From NCBI GenBank assembly GCA_023101725.1, contig JALJCO010003974.1, positions 1-64,000 of the forward strand: a stretch of 64,000 nucleotides of DNA, in the 5' to 3' direction. Under the pieces are notes generated by a model that made no database searches, was not told where the DNA came from, and saw nothing but the letters and a program-made list of their open reading frames with translations. Both the position numbers and the translations under genes were made by a program. Below are positions 43,493 to 54,460 of this stretch, piece after piece (positions within the stretch are counted from its first letter, which is position 1; each line of letters opens with the position of its first letter). Origin of the DNA: Atherinomorus stipes. Taxonomy: Eukaryota; Chordata; Actinopteri; Atheriniformes; Atherinidae.

Positions 43493-44010
43493 AGGTACAG
43501 CATGTCAGAATCAGTGACATCTAGTGGTAAAGATGGCTATTTGAAAAAAATGAAGATGTTTTCTTTCAAACAAATTCATATTCCAGCACTGTTGTGATTG
43601 TATGGTGGCCGTTAGCGGCCAAAATTCTCCCAGACATAGAGATGTTTTCATCTATGGATCCAGTGGTCTCAGGTGTAGCTATGACTGGACTATGAGGGAC
43701 TACTTTAATGTGTTTTAAGGCATTACTGATCCCAAACAGTCTAAGTCCTATTAACCAAAGCTGGTGCAGCAGTTCAGACGATTCTCACTTCACACTACAG
43801 TGTCCATTCAGGGACACCGTAGTAAAAATGGTGGAACAAATATGGCAGCCTCCATGTATGTGCACCCCCAGCAAGTAGATATAAATGCCTCATTCTACGA
43901 AAATAGACATAACAGCTGAAGCAGTCAAACATCAATAGAAACACAGTTTTGGATTATATATTAGATTTTTCTGCCACTGACCTTTGTTTTTTTACACACT
44001 GTACCTTTAA
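43486..44010. mobile_element. TTAAAGGTAC MITE, full-length copy
   Basis: The inverted ends are TTTAAAGGTACAGCATGTCA and (at 44010) CACTGTACCTTTAA. The interior (GGCCAAAATTCTCCCAGACA, CAGTGGTCTCAGGTG) matches 59871-60415 in inverted orientation. TTAA at the ends is compatible with a TTAA-target element, but a duplication cannot be proven. Confidence 0.8.
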
Positions 44011-44392
44011 AACCAGAAATGACTTGGCGGCTTTGATGCACCTCTTATGGCCATCCTGGTCATAAAATCCTGAAACCTGATGGGATAGAAAAGTCTAATT
44101 TCTACACTGCTGTCCAACTTTAAGGGCAACCTTGTGTCTAATAAAGACGATCCACTTCCACACTGATCTGAATCTAGTTAATGACACCATCACCACTTCT
44201 GGGAACAATTAATGATTTAGTCATTAGTTAGAGAAGTTGACACTTTTCAGTGGGTACCAGAGGTAGTTTGGAGCTACTCCGAGAGGTCATAAAGGATGTT
44301 GCACATTAAACTCTCCTCTGTTGAGTTCATCGGTCATATCTGATTAAAATCACTTTCCAAAGCTGTTCATTTCTTCACCGTGGTAAGAAAAA
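44011..44392. other. no recognisable feature
   Basis: No supported gene or repeat. Confidence 0.45.
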
Positions 44393-45321
44393 GAAATCAT
44401 CATGGAGAACGATTCAGCAGCACTTAAAGGAATAGTGCACCCACATAATGATGGTCCTTCATCTTCTCCTCATCCTCATGCTGAGCAAGACTCTGAAGCA
44501 CTTTTTAATATCTCAAATGTAGCCGGAGATCCGGGTTTTTTTTCGTTTTCCCCCAACTTTCATGTAATGTAGTTCAGCGGCGACTGAACCAAAAAGGTCG
44601 ATAAAAGTCCACAAAAACTTGTCAATATTCCTCCATACTGCTCATCCAATGTAATCCAAGTGTCCTGAGTGGGTAGCGTCCAGAATTTACTGGAAACGAT
44701 CATTTAGTAGATTTTTATAGACTAAACAGTAGAACAAGTTCATGACACTACAGGAGCCGGGGCAGACGAGGACGAGGTCAGCGTCTCCCCGAGTTGGAAA
44801 AAACCTTGATTAGTCATTTGTGCCATCGTCCTCGTCTGATTCACAGAAGAATGTAAACAGATGAAAAGCAGAATTTCTTCTTCTACGCTTGCATTATCAG
44901 CAGAGTAGGCGCTAAACACCGCGGCTTCCATAGTGTGGTGAACTCGCATGGACGCGCTTATTGGAAAATATGATGTTCTACTGCTTAAGCTCTAAAAATC
45001 TAGTAAATGATGTGGTTTTTTAGTAAATTCTGGACGCTACCCACTCAGGACACTTGGATTATATTGGACGAGCAGTTTGGAGGAATATTGACAAGTTTTT
45101 TGTGGACTTTTATCGACCTTTTTTGTTCAGGTGCCGCTGAACTCCATGATATGAAAGTTGGGGGAAAACGAAAAAAACCCGGATCTCTGGCTACATTTGA
45201 GATCTTAAAAAAGTGCTCCAGAGTCTTGCTCAGCATGAGGATGAGGAGAAGATGAAGGACCATCATTATGTGGGTGTACTATTCCTCTAAGTGCTGCTGA
45301 ATCGTTCTCCATGATGATTTC
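44393..45321. mobile_element. 929-bp near-perfect palindrome (fold-back MITE family P)
   Basis: The left arm (44393 to about 44740) and the right arm (about 44970-45321) are inverted copies around a 230-bp loop. The outermost words are GAAATCATCATGGAGAACG and CGTTCTCCATGATGATTTC. Within the arms, AAAGGAATAGTGCACCCACA marks a known type of fish MITE terminus, yet the mirroring extends about 30 bp beyond it on both sides. A partial copy lies at 33277-33830. No coding sequence. Confidence 0.85.
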
Positions 45322-46029
45322 AGCTACTCCTTTTATTGATATTGCCACGTTTGTTATCACAGATGTACTTTGCAAAGGAATGATGGAAAACTCATTCATC
45401 TGCAGATAAAATAGTTACTTTGACGGGAAAACCTGAGCAGATCAATACTTCCACACATGAATAGATCAGCAATCAATAAGGGAATCGGTTCGCAGAGTCA
45501 ATAATGGCATAACGTTCAATAAGATCTTATTAGTTTCCATCCTCACATATTGACAGATCCTGTCAGTGTTGGACTGAATATAAAATTAAATCTAATTTTC
45601 TATGAAATAATCCAATAAAAACATAAAACCTGTAAAAGGTTCAAAATGCACGTTCAGCAGGGTGGTGGGGGGACATGAGGATTATAATGTCAGATCTAAA
45701 GATATGGATAAGATAAACTTTATTGATCCAGGACATTCTCGACACCAGCTGCTCACACACGCACACAACAAAAGCCTTCATGCGATAGTAAAGATAACAG
45801 AAGTAATATGATGGTTAAAAACCAATAAATCTAATTTAAATGTTGAAAAAATAAAAAATGCAGAACAAATATAAAAGTCATAATCTGATCATCACGGTCC
45901 TGTCTGCCTTTGTCTAACCAGACGCCTCTGCACACGAACTCCAAATGTTATAACTATTTATAATAAATATTATATAATAATATTTATATAATAATAAATA
46001 TTTTGCTAGTTGTATATGTATATACTGTA
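45322..46029. other. no gene; LINE-tail-like piece at 45706
   Basis: GATAAGATAAACTTTATTGA at 45709-45728 resembles the word at the 3' end of fish LINE/SINE insertions. The rest is AT-rich with a TATAATAATATTTATATAAT palindrome at about 45970. Confidence 0.4.
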
Positions 46030-46160
<131 letters not shown>

Positions 46161-46249
46161 AAAAATGGTTATTGTTTCTTAACATGACTGTGAGCGTTGC
46201 AGTACAACCTTCCTGTCACATCTATCCACTCCACAGCTACAAACATGGA

Positions 46250-46400
46250 TTTTGTTGTAAAAATGTTGTCAGACTTTCAAAATAAAGCCATTTTCATAAT
46301 AAAAGTGGGTTTGATATCGATTTTTCGTCGATACATCATTCTATAACGATGTATTGTTACAGAACCGAAGCGTTACAGAAGCGATACCAGAACCGATCAA
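46250..46400. repeat. MITE remnant
   Basis: TTTGATATCGATTTTTCGTC, CATTCTATAACGATGTATTG and AGAACCGAAGCGTTACAGAA show the usual words of a decayed fish hAT MITE, without ends. Confidence 0.35.
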
Positions 46401-46467
46401 CTCAACTGACCGGTTCCTCACAGTGAACGATTATCTGACCTGGCCGGCCTCATATTTGACCTGCTGT

Positions 46468-46608
46468 GCATGTGTGTGTGTGTGTGCGTGTGGGGGTGGG
46501 TGTGTGTGGGTGTGTGTGTGCGTGGGTGTGTGTGTGTGTGTGAGAACATGTGAACCGGTGCATCATCAGTACACCATCATGTATGTGCTGTATGCAGCGT
46601 GTGTGTGT

Positions 46609-46653
<45 letters not shown>

Positions 46654-46743
46654 TGTGTGTGTGTGTGTGTGTGTGAGAACATGTGAATCGGTGCATCATC
46701 CGTACACCATCATGTATGTGCTGTATGCAGCGTGTGTGTGTGT

Positions 46744-46792
<49 letters not shown>

Positions 46793-46856
46793 AACATGTG
46801 CATCGGTGCATCATCAGTACACCATCATGTATGTGCTGTATGCAGCGTGTGTGTTT
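46468..46856. repeat. TG microsatellite with a triplicated 65-bp insert
   Basis: The word GAGAACATGTG begins at 46542, 46675 and 46790. Each time it is followed by a nearly identical segment (GTGCATCATC, GTACACCATCATGTATGTGC, TGTATGCAGCGTGTGTG), then a TG run of different length. Spacings are 133 and 115 bp, so the insert is stable while the dinucleotide runs vary. Confidence 0.95.
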
Positions 46857-48051
46857 GAGGAGGCGAGGAAGACTCCTCCAGCCCAGAGCCCCTGCCTTCC
46901 TCCTGACCAGCTGGGGTGTGTTCCTCCGCACATGTGTGTGTGCTTCTGTGTGTGCCAGTTGGACACCAGGCAAAGGAAAATCAATGGTATTAATTTGCGG
47001 AGGCAGTGGTGTGAGCTGAGGCAATCTGCTGCACACAGGGAGCCACGCTTTACTCTGATTTACCCCACACACATACAGACCCACCTTCCCTCATCATCCT
47101 CGCCTCTTCTCTCTCCGCTTCTCTTTGGTTTGCATTCTGTGACAATATCAGTTTACAGTTTATGAGGCACAGTGGAGTGTCACGCCTCACCCGCTCCCTC
47201 TCTTTATCTTGGTGCAGGTAATTAAAAGGCAGGCAGCTCCACGGTGGCAGCTGGGAGGACAGGACTGAAGGGAAGGGCAGGTTAGAGTCACCACAACACA
47301 CTTTCCACACACTCACCGCCTGCACACACACTTTTCTTTAAAGTGGAGTGTGAATTGTATGCAGATGGAGAGGTTTGGTGGGTTTGGTAAGTTGTGGTCA
47401 CAGATTATTCTGCAGTGGCTGGTCTGCTGTGAGTGAAACACTTTTCTTACCCTTTTAAAAAAATGATTATGACTACTAGATGTTTTGTTTCAGGATGCTG
47501 CAGGTAAACCGGAGTAGATGCAGCAGCAGGCTAACTTACTGTACAATAGAAATGTACTTGCATCACATACACACTCTGCTACAGCACAATTATCAGGCAG
47601 TAGAGCCCCTGATCTTATTGTTAGTGCTCAGCACTCTCCAGCTGCAGACCATGTAAACATTAATGCTTGATAGGTTTAATTCTGTGCTGCTGAAATTAAC
47701 ATAAGTCATAAAACAGCCACACTTTCAGTCGTTTGATGGCCATAAAATGACTTGAAGTATGACTCTACACCATTTTCCTCTTTAAGTGAGTGGAGATCTA
47801 TGAAAACTGTCCTGTCTCCTCTGAGCAGGCAGCAAAGACTTTGCCATGCTGCACGTGCAACCTAAACGAAATGAGAAATGATTCTCAAGAAGAGGAGCAC
47901 ATATACGGAGCTTTAAATACTTGATATTTCATTAGAGGAGGACTGTAAAAGCTCTGCAGGAGACTTCATATCAAATGTTTGTGGAGCAAATAGAAACAAA
48001 CGACCCGGCGGTTCCATGTTTTTCAGAGCACACCCTGAATGTTCAGAAGTA
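46857..48051. other. no recognisable feature
   Basis: No supported gene. The open frames extending from the TG region into 46860-47165 are continuations of microsatellite frames. Confidence 0.45.
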
Positions 48052-48125
48052 GGGATGCACGACATAATCGGCCCCCTATCGGTATCAGCCTTTATCGGCC
48101 ACCCCACTCATATTTAATCGATATT
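48052..48125. repeat. hAT-like MITE left end
   Basis: TAGGGATGCACGACATAATC, GGCCCCCTATCGGTATCAGC and TTTATCGGCC are typical of a fish hAT MITE beginning TAGGGATGCAC. The right end is missing. Confidence 0.45.
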
Positions 48126-49285
48126 TAACCAATCAGCTCGCTGTTTCTGAAGTCTTAAAAAAACCAACAAATTCCTCTTCTTCTTCAGAATCTTCTTTTT
48201 TACAGACTTGATATTTCATTGTTCTTTTACAAAATCTCAAGAATTCACAAAAATTTTGCGATATTTTCATATGCTGATATCTTGACATTTGAAAACATGG
48301 TATTGATCTATTTTGCTAACGAAATCTCGCAACATTTCATTATTCTGTTACCAAATCTCGCTGTCGGGCGTCTCTGCTCTGTGTCCGGTTCACCAGATGA
48401 TTCCAGGTGTTCTGACTGTGATGAGTTTCATCATTTACTTCAGGAGCTGCTGGCGAGCGGCACTTTCAGCCGTCTGATCCGGCCCAGTTTAACGTCCCGC
48501 TGTCCCGATGCGGGGCAGCATTATCAGCCCAGTACATCCCATCAGGACAGCAGGTCATCAAACCACCGTTCAGACACCGGGACCAGACACAGATCACAGT
48601 TTATCCTCCTCTGTCTGCAGAGAGAGAGGAGGTTCCCCTGGTTCTTCTGGGTGTTTCCCGTCCTGTCATAAAATGCGTGTCTGTGTCATGACATTGAGTC
48701 GCTCTGATTGGTCGACGTCAAGACGTCAAAGTTCAGATTTTCCAACTCCGGCGTCTGCTGCTCTTGTGTAATGCACCGCAGGGTTTTCGATGCCTCCTAA
48801 ACGCGTGTCGGCCATTGACTTTGCATGTAAACCTGACGCCCAAATCGCGTTTGGTCTGAACTCACCTTTAGGATTGGCCGAGGCACCTGCCTGTCAGACC
48901 CTTGCTTCAGCATTAGGAGGCAGAGGTAGTGGGGGGTGGGTCAACTGCTGTTCAGACAGAAATAACAGCAATAGAATAATTTTCTCTCATTGTAACTTAT
49001 CACAACCTCAGGTTTATAAATGATGGAGAGCTGTGAAGACGTAAATAAAAAGCATATAGGACCGGTATGCAGGAAAAACAAAGAATATCATTCTAAATAT
49101 CAGAGTTACATCTGGTCTTTGTGCTGTTCAGCTGAATATGAGTGTGACAGGATTTCCACGTTCCTCCTTTAGGAGTTTATTTGCATTACCACATCCCTCC
49201 GTTTTAGCTAGTAGCTAATGTCAACTCATCCGGATGAGTGTGGACAGCTGGTTGCCTCGCTATGGCAACAAACCACATCAACACG
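48126..49285. other. no recognisable feature
   Basis: Open frames at 48219-49023 have no family motif, and I do not treat them as genes. No repeat ends seen. Confidence 0.4.
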
Positions 49286-49746
49286 TACAGGTACTACCCA
49301 AAAAATTTGAATATCCTGAAAAAGTTCATGTTTTTCTGTAATTCAACTTAAAAGGTGCAATTTACATATTGTATAGACAAATAATATGTGAATCAATAAA
49401 ATTCAAGCTTTTGTTTGTTTGGATGTTGCTGATTAAGGTCGCTTTCACACCAGGGCTGTTTCGTCCACTTTAAACGGACCAGAGTTCGTTTCCTCGGATG
49501 GTCCGATTCGTTTGGGCAGGTGTGAAAGCTCTTCCGAACTCTGGTGCGGACCACACAAACGAACTCTGGTCCGCCTGAAACGGTGGGTCTCGGTTCACTT
49601 GCAAGTGAATCCTGGTCCAGTTCGTTTTCAGAGTGAAGCTAACCGGACCAAACAGGACCAGATGTACGTGGTGACGCTGTACGCAACGCTAACGCAGTGT
49701 ATCTAGTGTAGAGGAGGTGCAGCGCGCACTCCAAACCAAAATAAAC

Positions 49747-50333
49747 ATGGCGAGAGGACAGACGTGGACAGACGTGGACAGACATGGACAGACATGGACA
49801 GACTGGACAGACATGGACAGACGTGGACAGACATGGACAGACTGGACAGACATGGACAGACATGGACAGACTGGACAGACGTGGACAGACTGGACAGACG
49901 TGGACAGACATGGACAGACTGGACAGACGTGGACAGACATGGACAGACTGGACAGACATGGACAGACGTGGAGAGACATGGACAGACTGGACAGACAGGA
50001 CAGACGTGGACAGACGTGGACAGACATGGACAGACTGGACAGACATGGACAGACGTGGACAGACATGGACAGACTGGACAGACATGGACAGACGTGGAGA
50101 GACATGGACAGACGTGGAGAGACATGGACAGACATGGACAGACGTGGACAGACTGGACAGACGTGGACAGACATGGACAGACTGGACAGACATGGACAGA
50201 CTGGACAGACTGGACAGACGTGGACAGACGTGGACAGACGTGGACAGACTGGACAGACATGGACAGACTGGACAGACGTGGACAGACAAAGAGCTGAAAG
50301 CTCTCCTTGAAATATGGTCAGATGAGCGGCGTT
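49747..50333 (+). pseudogene. Harbinger Myb/SANT-like DNA-binding protein, first exon, broken by minisatellite
   Basis: ATG at 49747 begins MARGQTWTD. After the array, the frame resumes with QTWTDKELKALLEIWSDE and RRYE before a GTAACT donor (50334). W-T-D-x-E-L, then L and W, is the start of the Myb/SANT-like domain with which Harbinger accessory proteins bind element ends. The residues repeated by the array are exactly the GQTWTD stretch. The initiation codon lies in frame 1 and the downstream domain in frame 2, so the array has put them out of register. The remaining exons are not recognisable. Confidence 0.7.
49756..50287 (+). repeat. 9/10-bp minisatellite (TGGACAGAC with A/G spacer)
   Basis: About 55 units of GTGGACAGAC, ATGGACAGAC or the 9-bp TGGACAGAC, with GTGGAGAGAC variants at 49969, 50093 and 50114. 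Blocks such as ATGGACAGACTGGACAGAC recur, showing higher-order duplication. It is derived from the coding sequence for GQTWTD. Because 9- and 10-bp units mix, open frames exist on both strands without meaning. Confidence 0.95.
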
Positions 50334-50585
50334 ACGAGGTAACTAGCTTTTGTGTTAACTGGTGATTTTTGCAGATGTTGTCTTCAGGAGTACTCAGCCT
50401 GTTTTCCGAACACGCAGATTCCACAATCCACATGAGAGCACACTCCGATGCTTCACTTTGCTGTTCAATAGTTAGACAAAACAAAACGCTGTGTTGTTGA
50501 TTTGTGACTATAAAGAGTTTTGTGGGTGTGAAGCCGTGGCAGGCAAAAAATAAATAGACGGATAAAGCACACACTCGGCTTAACG

Positions 50586-50668
50586 AGACGCAGAAGGGTT
50601 TGAACCTGCGGCAAACAGAGGAGAGTCACACATTATTTGGGAGGCGTAACCCACTCCACCACGAAGCT
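50586..50668 (-). ncRNA. tRNA-like sequence with exact pol III boxes A and B
   Basis: On the minus strand TGGTGGAGTGG (50651-50661) fits box A, and GGTTCAAACCC (complement of 50596-50606, one base offset) fits box B, 45 bp apart. The surrounding 83 nt can form a tRNA-like outline: AGCTTCG pairs with TGCGTCT at 5 of 7 positions, counting G-U pairs. The D arm resembles serine or leucine tRNAs with a long variable region. The T stem has a mismatch, so a functional tRNA is unlikely; a tRNA pseudogene or SINE head is more probable. Confidence 0.4.
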
Positions 50669-51689
50669 CGACACAACAACTCCTACTCTGAACAATAATA
50701 GAACGTATCTAATCTATGTATAGTATAGCTTGATTCTGCATCTCTACAGCCCATTAGTCCTTATGTGATGTTTAATGTTGCTATGGAAACAAGTGACTAT
50801 TGACAATAGCAGTTGCTAGTTAGCTTAGCTCAATTATATGAACAACAATAATCCATATATTGACAATTTGGCATATTAACACCAAATCAAATCTCAACTC
50901 CCCGACAGTGGCAGTCCTTAAACTCTGAGCTCAGACGTTGTCACGTTAGATTGTCAAAGTTAGAAAATGAACAGAGTCAATCCCTGAGCAGCTATGCTAG
51001 CATCACAGGAGCAGTCGTGTTCACGAACGTACTGTAGCGTTCCCTGAAAAAAAGAGAAGAAGCAAAATAAGAGGACCAGTCCACCGCCGTTGTAGCTGCG
51101 GGGGCATACCTTGCCCGCTGTCGTCATAGCAACGCCAACAACTCGTAGTCTCGGGCCAGTCTCCTCAGGTGCTGCCTCTCTTTTATTTGAGACACTATGA
51201 ACAGCTCCATGCCTCGCTGCCTTACCAGCCGCTCATACCGCACCGCTCGCCGAGCCATGTGCACGTGCAGTACAAACAGAAACGCCAAAACCACCAACTT
51301 AATGCTCCATGTTTACACGGCTGTTGTTTTTCCAGAGTGGGAGGGATTTCAGCTCCTACTTTGTCCAATCAACGAGCGCCCCTTTCAACCACGTAATGCT
51401 GCTCAGAAAGTTCGGAGCGCATCATAAACCACAGTGTGAAAGCAGAACCGAAACCAATGATTAATGCAGCAATGCTGCAACTTTCAGCTCCCCAATCGGA
51501 CCGAGTCCGCTCGGTCTGGTGTGAAAGCGGCCTAAGACTTGCAGCTTAAGAAAACCTCAAATTATAGAACTCAAAAATGAGAATATTGTGAAAAGCTCCA
51601 GTATTGTAGGTTCAGTGTCACATTCTAATCAGGTCAGTAATCCAAACACCTCCATAAGTACCCTGAGCCTTTAAAAAGTCTCTGTCTTG

Positions 51690-52303
51690 GTTTAGAAGAA
51701 TTCACAATCATGGGGAAGATGCTGATCTGACAGTTGTGCAGAAAACCATCATTGACTCTCTGCACAAGGTGGAAAGACACAAAAAGTGATAGAAAAGAAG
51801 CTGGATGTTCTCAGAGTGTCTCAAAGCACATTAATGGACAGTTAAGTGGAAGGAAGAAGTGTGGAAGAAAACGGTGTAGAAGCCAGAGGGCTGACAGCAG
51901 CCTGGAGAAGATGGTCAGGAAAGGGCCTTTCAGACAGACGTGTGTAGGACTTCATAAGGAATGGACCTGTGAGCTTCATCAAGTCCAGCATCAATGCAGC
52001 CGTCTACCAGGACATTTTGGAGACCTTCATGCTTGCTTCAGTGAACCAGCTGTATGAGGATGCAGACTTCATCTTCCAGCAGGACTTGGCACCTGCCCAC
52101 ACTGCCAAAACTACCAAATCCTGCTTCAACAACCATGGATCACCATGCTGGATTGGCCCGCAAACCCACCTGACCTGAACCCCATTGGGAACATGTGGGG
52201 CATCGTCAGAGAAAACTGAACGGGAAGAGAGCAAACAATAAAGAAGAGCTCAAGGCTGTGATGGAAGCATGTTGGTCTCCATAACAGCTGAGATATGCCA
52301 CAA
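51690..52303 (+). pseudogene. Tc1-like transposase remnant (third subfamily)
   Basis: Fragments in shifting frames include GRKKCGRKRCRSQRADSSLE, then VSFIKSSINAAVYQDILETF, YEDADFIFQQDLAPAHTAK (second catalytic Asp), and NPIGNMWGIV (Glu position read as Gly), then CHKLLASMPRRVK, where the minisatellite begins. Stops and frameshifts occur throughout, so it is dead. It lies between the inverted ends 49288 and 53701. Confidence 0.88.
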
Positions 52304-53418
52304 GCTGCTAGCATCCATGCCACGCCGGGTTAAAGCTGCTAGCATCCATGCCACGCCGGGTTAAAGCTGCTAGCATCCATGCCACGCCGGGCTAAAGCTG
52401 CTAGCATCCATGCCACGCCGGGTTAAAGCTACTAGCATCCATGCCACGCCGGGTTAAAGCTGCTAGCATCCATGCCACGCCGGGTTAAAGCTGCTAGCAT
52501 CCATGCCACGCCGGGTTAATGCTGCTAGCATCCATGCCACGCCGGGTTAAAGCTGTTAGCATCTATGCCACGCCGGGTTAAAGCTGTTAGCATCCATGCC
52601 ACGCCGGGTGAAAGCTGCTAGCATCCATGCCACGCCGGGTTAAAGCTGCTAGCATCCATGCCACGCCGGGTTAAAGCTGTTAGCATCCATGCCACGCCGG
52701 GTTAAAGCTGCTAGCATCCATGCCACGCCGGGTTAAAGCTGCTGGCATCCATGCCACGCCGGGTTAAAGCTGCTAGCATCCATGCCACGCCGGGTTAAAG
52801 CTGCTAGCATCCATGCCACGCCGGGTTAAAGCTGCTAGCATCCATGTCACGCCGAGTTAAAGCTGCTAGCATCCATGCCACGCCGAGTTAAAGCTGCTAG
52901 CATCCATGCCACGCCGGGTTAAAGCTGCTAGCATCCATGCCACGCCGGGTTAAAGCTGCCAGCATCCATGCCATGCCAGGTTAAAGCTGCTAGCATCCAT
53001 GCCACGCCGGGTTAAAGCTGCTAGCATCCATGCCACGCCGAGTTAAAGCTGCTAGCATCCATGCCACGCTGGGTTAAAGCTGCTAGCATCCATGCCACGC
53101 CGAGTTAAAGCTGCTAGCATCCATGCCACGCTGGGTTAAAGCTGCTAGCATCCATGCCACGCCGAGTTAAAGCTGCTAGCATCCATGCCACGCTGGGTTA
53201 AAGCTGCTAGCATCCATGCCACGCCGGGTTAAAGCTGCTAGCATCCATGCCACGCCGGGTTAAAGCTGCTAGCATCCATGCCACGCCGGGTTAAAGCTGC
53301 TAGCATCCATGCCACGCCGGGTTAAAGCTGCTAGCATCCATGCCACGCCGGGTTAAAGCTGCTAGCATCCATGCCACGCCGGGTTAAAGCTGCTAGCATC
53401 CACGCCACGCCGGGTTAA
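52303..53418 (+). repeat. 31-bp minisatellite, 36 copies, derived from Tc1 transposase C-terminus
   Basis: 1116 bp is exactly 36 units of AGCTGCTAGCATCCATGCCA plus CGCCGGGTTAA. In the transposase frame the unit encodes LLASMPRRVK, a conserved C-terminal motif. The extra base makes the frame rotate. Variants: CTGTTAGC, CGAGTT, CTGGGTT. Between about 53031 and 53210 CGAGTT and CTGGGTT units alternate three times, a 62-bp higher-order repeat. Each typical unit holds the palindrome GCTAGC. Confidence 0.96.
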
Positions 53419-53703
53419 GGAGTCATTCATGCAAAAAGGCCCAAACCAAGTACTAAATACACATGCAAGATTTTACTTTAGGAGGCCTGATATTTTTGTA
53501 TTTAAAGTTCTTTTCAAAATTATTTCATTTGAGGTTTCTTAAGCTGAAAGTCCTAATCAGCAACATCCAAACAAATAAAAGCTTGAAATATATTGATTTG
53601 CATATTATTTATCTATACAATATGTAAATTGCACTTTTTTAGATGAATTATAGAAATACATTAACTTTTTTAGGATATTCTAATTTTTCGGGTAGTACCT
53701 GTA

Positions 53704-54460
53704 TACACCAGGTTTTATTTATAGTTTAAACTACACTTACTACATACAATACAGATATATACTTGGGTATACTTTTATGTAGCCTTGGGCATAACTGACC
53801 ACAGATGAAGTGTTGGCTGCTAATCGTGTGTATCTGGAGGGGCTGTCATGGTTTACTGTACCCAGGGGCCGAGGTGTGTTTGGTAACCCTGATCCACACA
53901 TTTCTCCTCTCAGGGTGTCCTTATAGGACAGAATGTGGTGAAAACACAACCCCGGCTTTTCCCCCGGTAGCGTAACTGTGTTTGTCTCGTTCTAAGCCTG
54001 CAGGCGGCGGGCAGCAGGGCTGTTCCGGGACGTTCCCTACAGACCGTGATGTCACATGAAAACTGTCTATAGATGGAAAGTCTGACTGAGCTGTTGGTCA
54101 GGGATGAACTTTGAATACTGAGTGTGTTCATGTAATATAATTTTAAACATTTAAATTAGGAATGACAAAACTCAGTTTTCCTTCATTAACCTTCCAGGTT
54201 TGGCTCCTTTTACCAGCCTGATTTGCTCTTTGAGCTCAGTCTGTAATATTAATGGATATGAAAAAGAAATCAGCACATATTTTCCTTGACAGTTAATTTT
54301 GTATTTAATGATTTTTTCATATTTGAATGATGTGTAAGAATCTCAGAGAAAATGTCTTATTCAAATGAAAGTGCACATTACGGCAGAGTGGAGCTCCGCT
54401 CACACACGGCTATTTACCGTGTGTAATAAGGACACATTTTCAGCTTGGTGGTATTGGTAC
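53704..54460. other. no recognisable feature
   Basis: No supported gene or repeat. Confidence 0.45.

Larger units (their letters stand above)
49437..51532 (+). mobile_element. PIF/Harbinger non-autonomous element nested in the Tc1 element, 2096 bp
   Basis: The inverted ends are GGTCGCTTTCACACCAG and (complement of the right end) GGCCGCTTTCACACCAG, with a 3-bp duplication TAA at 49434-49436 and 51533-51535, the canonical Harbinger target. Removing it restores continuous Tc1 sequence (GCTGATTAAGACTTGCAG). It carries the start of a Myb/SANT-like gene interrupted by a 9/10-bp minisatellite, and a tRNA-like sequence. No nuclease gene is visible, so it would depend on a partner for movement. Confidence 0.9.
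49288..53701 (+). mobile_element. complete Tc1-like element (4414 bp) enlarged by a nested Harbinger element and a minisatellite
   Basis: The inverted ends are CAGGTACTACCC (49288-) and GGGTAGTACCTG (-53701), each bordered by TA (49286-49287 and 53702-53703), the Tc1/mariner target. The terminal sequence continues AAAAAATTTGAATATCCT on the left and AGGATATTCTAATTTTTCG on the right. Subtracting the nested element with its 3-bp duplication (2099 bp) and 35 surplus 31-bp units (1085 bp) leaves about 1230 bp, a normal length for a Tc1 transposon. The transposase remnant lies at 51690-52303. Confidence 0.93.

Noticed and set aside
46354..47165. Cysteine/valine-rich frames as secreted peptides
   Set aside because: Translations of TG runs (CVCV pattern).
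48219..49023. Overlapping frames of 150 and 87 residues as a gene
   Set aside because: No family motif and different frames overlap; nothing supports coding beyond chance openness.
49639..50365. Cysteine-rich and WTD-repeat frames over the 9/10-bp array
   Set aside because: All are tandem-repeat translations. Only the short ends (MARGQTWTD and KELKALLEIW) have a family meaning.
52303..53418. CRISPR-like 31-bp repeats
   Set aside because: No spacers; head-to-tail minisatellite within a Tc1 element.
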